The notes under the pieces: generated by a model | Database searches by the model: none | The model's input: only the letters and a program-made list of their open reading frames with translations | What the model was told of the DNA's origin: nothing | Made by a program: the position numbers and the translations under genes | Part shown: piece by piece, positions 1 to 5,968 of the stretch | Numbering within the stretch: position 1 is the first letter of the stretch | Layout: the number at the start of each line of letters is the position of its first letter | Origin: Hydrogenophilales bacterium RIFOXYD1_FULL_62_11 | GTDB lineage: Bacteria; Pseudomonadota; Gammaproteobacteria; Burkholderiales; Thiobacillaceae | DNA: 21,084 nt | Assembly (NCBI GenBank): GCA_001802655.1 | Contig: MGZO01000071.1 | Coordinates: 44,160-65,243, forward strand | Direction: 5' to 3'

Positions 1-209
1 TCATCAGCAGCGCCTCGGTGGGCACGCGTGAACGCGTGGTCGTGGTCGAAATCGGCGACAACTGGCTGGTGGTGGGCGTCACGCCCGGCAGCGTCAATGC
101 CCTGATGACGCTGCCCAAGGGCGAAGTCCAGCCTGCGCCAACGGCACCCCTCAATACCAGCTTTGCCGCCAATCTGAAACAGCTGATCGAGGCTCGCCGT
201 GCGAAATAA
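1..209 (+). CDS. fliO: FliO, flagellar export gate assembly protein (3' end only)
   Basis: The reading frame is open from base 3 and ends at TAA 207-209, so the N-terminus and membrane anchor lie outside the window. About 68 residues are visible. They carry the FliO signature of a short beta-rich cytoplasmic domain, with VGTRERVVVVEIGDNWLVVG followed by a VTPGSV stretch. FliO is a small single-pass membrane protein that helps FliP assemble into the export gate and is not itself part of the finished core. Its stop codon overlaps the start of fliP by 11 bases, which suggests translational coupling. Identification rests on these motifs and on the fliP-fliQ-fliR genes that follow. The first visible Val/Met-like start (GTG at 18) is internal to the gene and is not a real start. 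Confidence 0.88.
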   Translation, partial: ISSASVGTRERVVVVEIGDNWLVVGVTPGSVNALMTLPKGEVQPAPTAPLNTSFAANLKQLIEARRAK

Positions 210-948
210 GTGGCTCCACACCAGCCTGATCGCGTTCACGCTGGCGCTGCCCACGCTCGCCTTTGCGCAGAGCGCGGGCTTGCCGGCCTTCACCAGCACG
301 CCGGGCGCGGGCGGCGGCCAGACCTATACGCTCAGCCTGCAAACCCTGCTGCTGCTGACCTCGCTGTCGTTTCTGCCGGCCGCCCTGCTGATGATGACGA
401 GCTTCACCCGCATCATCATCGTGCTGTCGCTGCTGCGCCAGGCGATGGGCACCCAGTCGTCACCGCCGAATCAGGTGCTGATCGGGCTATCGCTGTTTTT
501 GACCCTGTTCGTGATGGGGCCCACCTTCGACAAAATCTACGTCGAAGCCTATCAGCCCCTGTCCGAAAACCGCATCCAGATGGGCGAAGCGCTGGACAAA
601 GGGGCCGCCCCGCTGCGCGCATTCATGCTTAAGCAAACGCGTGAAACCGACCTCGCCCTGTTTGTGAAAATGTCCAAATCGGCACCGCTCAAATCGGCTG
701 CCGATGTACCCATGCGCGTACTCATCCCGGCCTACATCACCAGCGAACTCAAAACCGCATTCCAGATCGGCTTTGCGGTCTTTATTCCCTTCCTCATCAT
801 CGACATGGTCGTCGCCAGCATCCTGATGGCGATGGGCATGATGATGGTGTCGCCCGCCATCGTTGCGCTGCCCTTCAAGATCATCCTGTTCGTGCTGGTC
901 GATGGCTGGAATCTGTTGCTGGGTTCGCTCGCGCAAAGCTTTTACTAA
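199..948 (+). CDS. fliP: FliP, flagellar type III export gate protein
   Basis: FliP is a core subunit of the flagellar export gate. In known systems five copies form, with FliQ and FliR, the helical channel through which rod, hook and filament proteins leave the cytoplasm. The 249-residue product is close to the E. coli length (245). Residues 1-23 look like a cleavable signal peptide ending in LAFA before QSAG, which is usual for FliP. Hydrophobic segments follow at about 48-75 and 95-110, and two lie near the C-terminus. Family hallmarks are visible: PPNQVLIGLSLFLT, SELKTAFQIGFAVFIPFLII, MGMMMVSP and LVDGWNLLLGSL. The start is GTG 199, inside the end of fliO (11-base overlap). Later in-frame starts would destroy the signal peptide. 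Confidence 0.97.
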   Translation: MRNKWLHTSLIAFTLALPTLAFAQSAGLPAFTSTPGAGGGQTYTLSLQTLLLLTSLSFLPAALLMMTSFTRIIIVLSLLRQAMGTQSSPPNQVLIGLSLFLTLFVMGPTFDKIYVEAYQPLSENRIQMGEALDKGAAPLRAFMLKQTRETDLALFVKMSKSAPLKSAADVPMRVLIPAYITSELKTAFQIGFAVFIPFLIIDMVVASILMAMGMMMVSPAIVALPFKIILFVLVDGWNLLLGSLAQSFY

Positions 949-965
949 CGGAACGGAGAGCCGCC

Positions 966-1235
966 ATGACACCCGAAGGCGTAATGACCATAGGCCGTAC
1001 CGCACTGGAAACCACCATTCTGGTTGCGTCCCCGGTGCTGCTCGTCACCCTGGTGGCCGGTCTCATCATCAGCGTGTTTCAGGCCGCTACCCAGATCAAC
1101 GATGCCAGCCTGTCGTTCATCCCCAAAGTTCTTGCCGTGCTCGCCACCTTCGCCATCGCCGGCCCCTGGATGCTGACCGTGATGACCGACTACATGCGGC
1201 GCGTGCTGACCGGTCTGCCCGGCATCATCAGCTAG
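966..1235 (+). CDS. fliQ: FliQ, flagellar type III export gate protein
   Basis: FliQ is a small two-helix membrane protein that packs around the FliP/FliR core of the export gate. The product is 89 residues, the same as E. coli FliQ. It starts MTPEGVMTIGRTALETT and has two hydrophobic hairpin segments at roughly 15-42 and 53-75. The conserved run FQAATQINDASLSFIPK lies between them. A good ribosome binding site (GGAG 955-958, seven bases before the ATG) supports the start. It lies 17 bases after fliP and 19 bases before fliR, consistent with one transcript. Confidence 0.97.
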   Translation: MTPEGVMTIGRTALETTILVASPVLLVTLVAGLIISVFQAATQINDASLSFIPKVLAVLATFAIAGPWMLTVMTDYMRRVLTGLPGIIS

Positions 1236-1254
1236 CGCCCGACCTAATCCCCGC

Positions 1255-2040
1255 ATGATCAGCCTCACCGATGCCCAGCTCAACACCTGGCTGATCAGCT
1301 TCATCTGGCCGCTCACCCGCATACTCGGCCTGATCATGGTGGCGCCGGTGTTTGGCCACCGCTCCGTGCCGGCCCAGGTCAAGATCGGTCTGGGTGTGTT
1401 CATTGCCCTGATCGTTTCGCCTGCCCTGCCGCCGCTGCCCGATGTCGGACTGGGCTCATGGCACGGCCTGCACATCCTGGTCCAGCAATTCCTGATTGGC
1501 GTCGCCATCGGCTTTGTCATGCGCGTGGCCTTCGCTGCGATCGAGGCAGCGGGGGAAATCGTCGGCCTGCAGATAGGCCTCGGATTCGCCTCCTTTTTCG
1601 ACCCGCAAAGCGCCGGGCAGACGCTGGTACTGGCGCGCTTTTTCAACCTGCTGGCGATGCTGGTGTTTCTCGCGATCAATGGCCACCTGCTGCTGATCGG
1701 CGTGCTGGTCGACAGCTTTCAGACCCTGCCAATCAGCACCCAGCCGCTGGCGGCAAAGGGGTTTTTCACCCTTGCCGCGTTCGGCTCAACCGTGCTGGCG
1801 GTAGGGCTGCAACTGGCCCTGCCGCTGATCGCCATTTTGCTGATGACCAACCTTGCACTGGGCATCCTCACGCGTTCCGCGCCGCAGCTCAACATCTTTG
1901 CAATCGGCTTCCCCATCACCCTGGGCGTGGGGCTGGTCGTGCTGGACTTCATGCTGCCCTACTTCGCCCCGCAGTTCGAAACACTGATCTACAACGCACT
2001 CAAGACAGCCCTGACGGTGATTGCCGACTTGCGGTCCTGA
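1255..2040 (+). CDS. fliR: FliR, flagellar type III export gate protein
   Basis: FliR is the single-copy membrane subunit that completes the FliPQR export channel. The product has 261 residues, the same as E. coli FliR, and is almost entirely hydrophobic. Family features seen include an N-terminal helix with FIWPLTRILGLIMVAPVFG, then EIVGLQIGLGFASFFDP and LPLIAILLMTNLALGILTR, and NIFAIGFPITLGVGL near the C-terminus. The ATG at 1255 gives the expected N-terminus, but no clear Shine-Dalgarno sequence precedes it. Translation may therefore depend on fliQ, which ends 19 bases upstream. fliR is the last plus-strand gene here and converges on cheZ. In many genomes flhB follows fliR, but here it does not. 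Confidence 0.97.
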   Translation: MISLTDAQLNTWLISFIWPLTRILGLIMVAPVFGHRSVPAQVKIGLGVFIALIVSPALPPLPDVGLGSWHGLHILVQQFLIGVAIGFVMRVAFAAIEAAGEIVGLQIGLGFASFFDPQSAGQTLVLARFFNLLAMLVFLAINGHLLLIGVLVDSFQTLPISTQPLAAKGFFTLAAFGSTVLAVGLQLALPLIAILLMTNLALGILTRSAPQLNIFAIGFPITLGVGLVVLDFMLPYFAPQFETLIYNALKTALTVIADLRS

Positions 2041-2093
2041 CCGGGGGCTAAAGCACGCGAAGGGAAATACGTCAGAAGTCTTGTCACGCCAAG

Positions 2094-2114
2094 CCGGGCG
2101 CTTCAGCGCGCCGG
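2094..2114. terminator. GC-rich hairpin between converging fliR and cheZ
   Basis: Between the stops of fliR (2040) and cheZ (2181) the sequence reads CCGG-GCGC-TTCA-GCGC-G-CCGG. This can fold into an eight-pair GC stem with a four-base loop and one bulged G. A second small hairpin, GGCAG-TCAGT-CTGCC, lies at 2135-2149. Neither is followed by a T-run on either strand, so these are not textbook intrinsic terminators. They could still slow polymerase, protect 3' ends or work with Rho at the convergent junction. The remainder of 2041-2180 shows no ORF or promoter that I could recognise. Confidence 0.35.
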
Positions 2115-2180
2115 AAGGGCAACAGTCTGCTCCGGGCAGTCAGTCTGCCAACCCAGAGCGTTAAAGCGAGAAGAACGGAA

Positions 2181-2849
2181 TCAGAACCCCAGGCTGTCCA
2201 GCAAATCGTCGACCTGACCCTGATCGGCCACCACGTCACTCTTGCCTTCCGGACTGATTTGCGGGCCGTTGAGCAAGCTGTTATCGGCCTCGCGTTTCAC
2301 TTCAGACGGGGCGTAATCGATCAAAAACTGCACCAGCTGGCTTTCGAGATTGTGTGCCAGATCGGTCACTTTGCGGATCACCTGACCGGTCAGATCCTGA
2401 AAATCCTGCGCCATCATGATATCCAGCAACTGCTGCTTGGTGGCATTGCTGTCGTGTTGCATATCGACCAGGCACTGCATGGTCGAGGTTGCCATGTCGC
2501 GATAGCCGGCTTCGGAAAAAGGCGCATCGAACGTGTTTTTCCAGCCTTTCAGAACCTCGCTTGCACCTGCATCAATCCGCTCCTGCAAAGGGATGGCGGT
2601 ATCAGTGGCGTTCAATACGCGTTGCGCGGCCTGCTCGGTCATGCGCGCCACGTAATTCAGACGGTCACGCACATCGGGCATATCCACCGATGCTTTCTCC
2701 AGCACCTTGTCCAGGCCCAGCTCACGCAAGTTGTCGTGCAATCCACGGGTCATCTGTCCCACCCGCGCCAGCATTTCTCCCTGCTCGCACACTTCAGGTT
2801 TTACAGCTGCAGCGGGTGTGCTCTGCACACTGGCGTCTGGAAATTGCAT
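2181..2849 (-). CDS. cheZ: CheZ, CheY-P phosphatase
   Basis: CheZ removes phosphate from CheY-P and so ends the tumbling signal. The product is 222 residues from ATG 2849 (E. coli CheZ has 214). The catalytic stretch AQDFQDLTGQVIRK is intact. Its Gln156 and Asp152 correspond to E. coli Gln147 and Asp143, and the Gln is the residue inserted into the CheY active site. Most of the protein should form the long four-helix-bundle hairpin. The extreme C-terminus, QVDDLLDSLGF, is the helix that docks on CheY, reached through a flexible acidic linker. Start choice: GGAGG at 2861-2865 lies 11 bases before ATG 2849 and 5 bases before an in-frame GTG at 2855, so a two-residue-longer protein is possible. 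cheZ lies 7 or fewer bases after cheY and is the last gene of the operon. Confidence 0.96.
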   Translation of the reverse strand: MQFPDASVQSTPAAAVKPEVCEQGEMLARVGQMTRGLHDNLRELGLDKVLEKASVDMPDVRDRLNYVARMTEQAAQRVLNATDTAIPLQERIDAGASEVLKGWKNTFDAPFSEAGYRDMATSTMQCLVDMQHDSNATKQQLLDIMMAQDFQDLTGQVIRKVTDLAHNLESQLVQFLIDYAPSEVKREADNSLLNGPQISPEGKSDVVADQGQVDDLLDSLGF

Positions 2850-2856
2850 ACTCACG

Positions 2857-3255
2857 TCAACCTCCAGCTTTTTCAAGTTTTTCAAAAATCTTGCTGAGTT
2901 TTTCGTCCAGAGTGGCAGCGGTAAAGGGCTTGACGACATAACCGTTTGCACCGGCCTGAGCCGCTGCAATGATGTTTTCCTTCTTGGCCTCGGCCGTCAC
3001 CATCAATACCGGCAATTTCGACAAGGCGGGATCGGCACGGATGGTCTGCAGCATGGTCAGGCCATCCATGTTGGGCATGTTCCAGTCCGACACAACAAAG
3101 TCGAAGCTGCCTGCCCTCAATTTGGCCAGACCATCCACGCCGTCTTCTGCTTCTTCGACGTTGGCGTATCCCAACTCCTTGAGCAGATTGCGAACGATGC
3201 GGCGCATGGTGGAAAAGTCGTCAACGACTAGAAATTTGGTATTCGGATCAGCCAT
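2857..3255 (-). CDS. cheY: CheY, chemotaxis response regulator
   Basis: CheY is a single-domain receiver. Phosphorylated by CheA, it binds FliM at the motor switch. The 132-residue protein aligns with E. coli CheY without a shift in the key positions: acidic pair Asp12/Asp13, phospho-acceptor Asp57 (in VVSDWNMPNMDG), switch Thr87, aromatic Tyr106 and Lys109 (in GYVVKPF). Start ATG 3255 has GGAG at 3262-3265 with a six-base spacer. An in-frame ATG at 3267 and further upstream codons would add residues not found in CheY. The gap to cheB is 94 bases, large for this operon, and holds a sigma-28-like promoter (3291-3317). cheY and cheZ may therefore also be transcribed on their own. Confidence 0.97.
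   Translation of the reverse strand: MADPNTKFLVVDDFSTMRRIVRNLLKELGYANVEEAEDGVDGLAKLRAGSFDFVVSDWNMPNMDGLTMLQTIRADPALSKLPVLMVTAEAKKENIIAAAQAGANGYVVKPFTAATLDEKLSKIFEKLEKAGG
2861..2865 (-). promoter_or_regulatory. Ribosome binding site of cheZ inside the end of cheY
   Basis: The minus strand reads GGAGG here, within the last codons of cheY. It serves either GTG 2855 (spacing 5) or ATG 2849 (spacing 11). Its place inside cheY implies close coupling of CheY and its phosphatase. It also rules out the longer upstream in-frame start at 2969, which would run through most of cheY's 3' end. Confidence 0.6.
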
Positions 3256-3290
3256 ACAGGGCTCCATGAAGCTTTGGTCAAGTGGGGGGT

Positions 3291-3317
3291 TAAACGGCAT
3301 GCAGGCGTCAAACTTAA
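3291..3317 (-). promoter_or_regulatory. FliA (sigma-28)-like promoter before cheY
   Basis: Read on the minus strand, TTAAGTTT (3317-3310), 11 bases, then GCCGTTTA (3298-3291). The enterobacterial FliA consensus is TAAAGTTT-N11-GCCGATAA. Seven of eight positions match in the -35 and six of eight in the -10, with exact spacing. It lies in the only sizeable gap inside the cheR-D-B-Y-Z part of the operon and about 36 bases upstream of the cheY start. It has not been tested, and its function is inferred. Confidence 0.5.
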
Positions 3318-3326
3318 GCCGCAATG

Positions 3327-3345
3327 CCAGCGAAAAAGGTGCTGG
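3327..3345 (-). other. Small hairpin just after cheB
   Basis: CCAGC and GCTGG form a five-pair stem with a nine-base loop, starting about four bases after the cheB stop codon. The T-rich part is in the loop rather than after the stem, so it is a weak terminator candidate at best. If it does reduce read-through, the promoter at 3291-3317 would be needed to keep cheYZ expressed. Confidence 0.25.
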
Positions 3346-3349
3346 GATC

Positions 3350-4414
3350 TTATACCCGCATTGCGCGGTTTCCTTGTGAGGCGAAAAAGCTCATGACCCG
3401 TCCCGGCAGTTCGTGCAAAGGCGCCACTTCATGGGTACCGCCCATGGCAATCGCCTCTTTCGGCATGCCGAACACGACGCATGTCGCTTCGTCCTGAGCC
3501 AGATTGTATGCTCCCGCATTCTTCATCTCCAGCATGCCAGCCGCGCCATCCTTGCCCATGCCGGTCAGAATCACGCCCACCGCATTTTTGCCGGCGTTGA
3601 GTGCGGCCGAGCGGAACAAAACATCCACTGAAGGACGATGCCGGTTGACCGGTTCGCCCTGGTCGATCTTGGTCATGTAGTTCGCACCACTGCGTACCAG
3701 CGTGAGGTGGGAGTGACCGGGTGCAAGATAGGCGTGCCCTGGGAGTACCCGCTCACCGCCTTCCGATTCAATGACCGAAATCTTGCACAGCTTGTCGAGC
3801 CTGTTGGCGAAGGAACGGGTAAAGCCCTCGGGCATGTGCTGTGTGATCAGAATGCCCGGGCAGTCTGACGGCAGTTGCACCAGAAAATCCTTGATCGCCT
3901 CGGTTCCGCCGGTGGAGGCACCGATGATGATCAGCTTTTCGCTACTGATAAAAGGGTTGCGCACCGAGGCCAGCGCAATGCTGCCGTGTGCATTCGGCAA
4001 ACTACGCGTCTTGATTTTTGCGCGCGCGGCAACGCGGATCTTGTCTGCAATCAGCTCGGTATATTCGAGCATGCCGCTCTGGATGGACATTTTCGGTTTG
4101 GTGACGAAATCGACCGCGCCCAGCTCCAGCGCACGCATCGTAATGTCCGAGCCACGCTCGGTCAGCGACGACACCATCACCACCGGCATCGGCCGCAAAC
4201 GCATCAGGCGTTCAAGAAAATCCAGGCCGTCCATCTTCGGCATTTCGACGTCCAGCGTCAGCACATCGGGATTGGTTTGCTTGATGAGATCGCGCGCCAC
4301 CAGCGGATCGGGCGCCGCACCTACCACTTCCATATCGGGCTGACTATTGATGATTTCGGTCATCACGCCGCGTATCAGCGCCGAGTCATCCACAATCAGA
4401 ACCTTGATTTTCAT
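3350..4414 (-). CDS. cheB: CheB, receptor methylesterase/deamidase with receiver domain
   Basis: CheB removes methyl groups from chemoreceptor glutamates and deamidates glutamines. It is activated by phosphoryl transfer from CheA and so provides negative feedback. The product has 354 residues from ATG 4414 (E. coli 349). Residues 1-125 are the receiver domain, with Asp9/Asp10, phospho-acceptor Asp55 in LTLDVEMPKMDG, and Lys106. The C-terminal esterase domain starts near 160 and has the complete catalytic triad: Ser167 (IIIGASTGG), His193 (TQHMPEGFT) and Asp289 (ILTGMGKDG). An in-frame GTG at 4423 would add three residues (MSG). ATG 4414 gives the usual MKIKVLIVDDSALIR start. It lies 35 bases after cheD. 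Confidence 0.97.
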   Translation of the reverse strand: MKIKVLIVDDSALIRGVMTEIINSQPDMEVVGAAPDPLVARDLIKQTNPDVLTLDVEMPKMDGLDFLERLMRLRPMPVVMVSSLTERGSDITMRALELGAVDFVTKPKMSIQSGMLEYTELIADKIRVAARAKIKTRSLPNAHGSIALASVRNPFISSEKLIIIGASTGGTEAIKDFLVQLPSDCPGILITQHMPEGFTRSFANRLDKLCKISVIESEGGERVLPGHAYLAPGHSHLTLVRSGANYMTKIDQGEPVNRHRPSVDVLFRSAALNAGKNAVGVILTGMGKDGAAGMLEMKNAGAYNLAQDEATCVVFGMPKEAIAMGGTHEVAPLHELPGRVMSFFASQGNRAMRV

Positions 4415-4449
4415 GCCAGACACTTTCCGGGACTCGCCCTTGCAAACAG

Positions 4450-5055
4450 TCAGTTCAAATCGATCTCGACATCGATGGGGTTGGCCTGGAGCCGGCTCGC
4501 ATAGTCATGCTCACGCCGGACCAGGGTGTAGTTATTAAGCTGGATTAATTTCTTGACCAGGACCTTGCCGGTTTCCGGAAAGAAATACACCTTGCGCGGG
4601 TGGATGTCGTTCAGATCCTCGGCCAGGATGCGGATGTTCACGTCCCGCAAATAGTCACGCACGAATCGGGCGTTACGCTCGCCAACGTTGATGCTGGTAA
4701 ACCCCTGCAGCACATTGCCCCCACCGAACACTTTGGCTTCCAGGTTTTCGCGCCGCGCGCCGGCCTTGAGGACTTGATTGATCAACACCTCCATTGCGTA
4801 GCTGCCATAGCGCATCGACGATGCAGACGCACTGCCTGACTCGCCGCCATCCGGCAGCATGAAATGATTCATCCCGCCGATTCCCGAAACCCGGTCGCGA
4901 ATACACGCTGCGACACACGAACCCAACACCGTCACGATCAGCATCGGCTTGACGGTGAAGTAATATTCACCCGGCAATATCTTGGCTGCCTGGCAATCAA
5001 AGATACGGTCGTAATACAGGTTGGTCGCCAGATGCTCTTCTATCGCCGGATTCAC
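4450..5055 (-). CDS. cheD: CheD, receptor glutamine deamidase
   Basis: CheD hydrolyses selected receptor glutamines to glutamate, making them methylatable. In Bacillus and Thermotoga it also works with the phosphatase CheC. The product is 201 residues. The active-site cysteine and histidine are visible as Cys47 in VTVLGSCVAAC and His64 in GGMNHFMLP, 17 residues apart as in characterised CheD proteins. Later conserved stretches are AKVFGGGNVL and VGERNARFVRDYL. No cheC is present here and CheZ supplies phosphatase activity, so CheD probably acts only on receptors. The start is GTG 5055, which overlaps the cheR stop by four bases (GTGA). This implies coupled translation. Confidence 0.96.
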   Translation of the reverse strand: MNPAIEEHLATNLYYDRIFDCQAAKILPGEYYFTVKPMLIVTVLGSCVAACIRDRVSGIGGMNHFMLPDGGESGSASASSMRYGSYAMEVLINQVLKAGARRENLEAKVFGGGNVLQGFTSINVGERNARFVRDYLRDVNIRILAEDLNDIHPRKVYFFPETGKVLVKKLIQLNNYTLVRREHDYASRLQANPIDVEIDLN

Positions 5056-5921
5056 GAACCATTCCCTGCGCGCGCCGCACGCTGATCCAGTTCATAAACC
5101 GTCTTGCCACGCAGCTTCAGCGCATCGGTCACATACATGAAGTTTTCGGAGTGGCCGGCAAACAGCAAACCATCCGGCTTCATCAGCGGCACAAATCGCG
5201 AAAGTATTTTGCTTTGTGTCGGTTTATCGAAATAAATCATCACATTGCGGCAAAAAATCACATCAAACTGGCCACTCACTGGCCAGTTTCCAGCCAGCAA
5301 ATTCAACGTCTTGAATGTAATCAGCTGACGCAACTCGGGCCGCACCCGCACCATCCCGGCGCGGCTGCCTTTCCCCTTCAGAAAAAAGCGCCGAACCCGA
5401 TCACTCGACATTTTCTCAAGCCGGTCGGCGGTATAGACTCCGGTCGCGCCGGCCTCAAGCACATTGGTATCAATATCTGTCGCCACAATACTGATCGGTG
5501 GCGTCAGCGTGTTGAAGGCCTCGCACATCGTCATCGCGATCGAATACGGTTCCTCGCCTGTTGAGCTGGCGGAACACCAGATCGTCAGCGGTTTTTTCAC
5601 CTTGAGCGCATGCTCGGCCAAAATCGGGAAATGATGCGCTTCACGAAAAAACGAGGTCAGATTGGTCGTCAGCGCATTGGTGAAGGCCTCCCACTCCTCG
5701 CTGTCGCGCCCGCTTTCAAGGCCATCGAGATAGACCTCGAATGAGTCCAGCCCCTTTGCCCGCAGGCGACGTGCCAACCGGCTATAGACCATTTCCTGCT
5801 TGCTTTCGGCCAGCGAAATGCCGGCCTGGCGGTAAATCAGCGCACGCACCCTGGCAAAATCGCGTGGCGTGAAGGTAAAAATCTTGCTGCTGTCCGGCGT
5901 ATTTTTCAAAATGGATGTCAT
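5052..5921 (-). CDS. cheR: CheR, chemoreceptor methyltransferase
   Basis: CheR transfers methyl groups from S-adenosylmethionine to receptor glutamates. The product is 289 residues from ATG 5921 (E. coli 286). The small N-terminal helical domain ends near TTNLTSFFREAHHF (85-98). The SAM-binding domain shows CSASSTGEEPYS (116-127) and the later CRNVMIYFD motif. The beta-subdomain that docks on receptor C-terminal pentapeptides is expected within the SAM domain, and three of the four neighbouring receptors carry such a pentapeptide. An upstream in-frame GTG at 5948 would add nine residues. Neither start has a strong Shine-Dalgarno (GAGG 15 bases before the ATG), so the start is less certain than the gene. 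It lies 47 bases after the first receptor gene and overlaps cheD by four bases. Confidence 0.96.
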   Translation of the reverse strand: MTSILKNTPDSSKIFTFTPRDFARVRALIYRQAGISLAESKQEMVYSRLARRLRAKGLDSFEVYLDGLESGRDSEEWEAFTNALTTNLTSFFREAHHFPILAEHALKVKKPLTIWCSASSTGEEPYSIAMTMCEAFNTLTPPISIVATDIDTNVLEAGATGVYTADRLEKMSSDRVRRFFLKGKGSRAGMVRVRPELRQLITFKTLNLLAGNWPVSGQFDVIFCRNVMIYFDKPTQSKILSRFVPLMKPDGLLFAGHSENFMYVTDALKLRGKTVYELDQRAARAGNGS

Positions 5922-5968
5922 GTTCAGGCTAACAGCCCTCGCTCCCACTGCTCAGCATGGAGTAAGCA

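Noticed and set aside
1459..1473. TGGCAC...GCAC resembling a sigma-54 promoter inside fliR
   Set aside because: The GC of the -12 element is two bases too close to the -24 element, and it lies within a coding region without a gene start downstream.
2259..2897. Plus-strand open frame of 212 codons opposite cheZ
   Set aside because: cheZ on the other strand has all catalytic and docking residues. The opposite frame has no recognisable domain.
2850..2969. Longer CheZ start at 2969
   Set aside because: It would overlap the last third of cheY in another frame and add 40 residues not typical of CheZ. The ribosome site at 2861-2865 points to 2855 or 2849.
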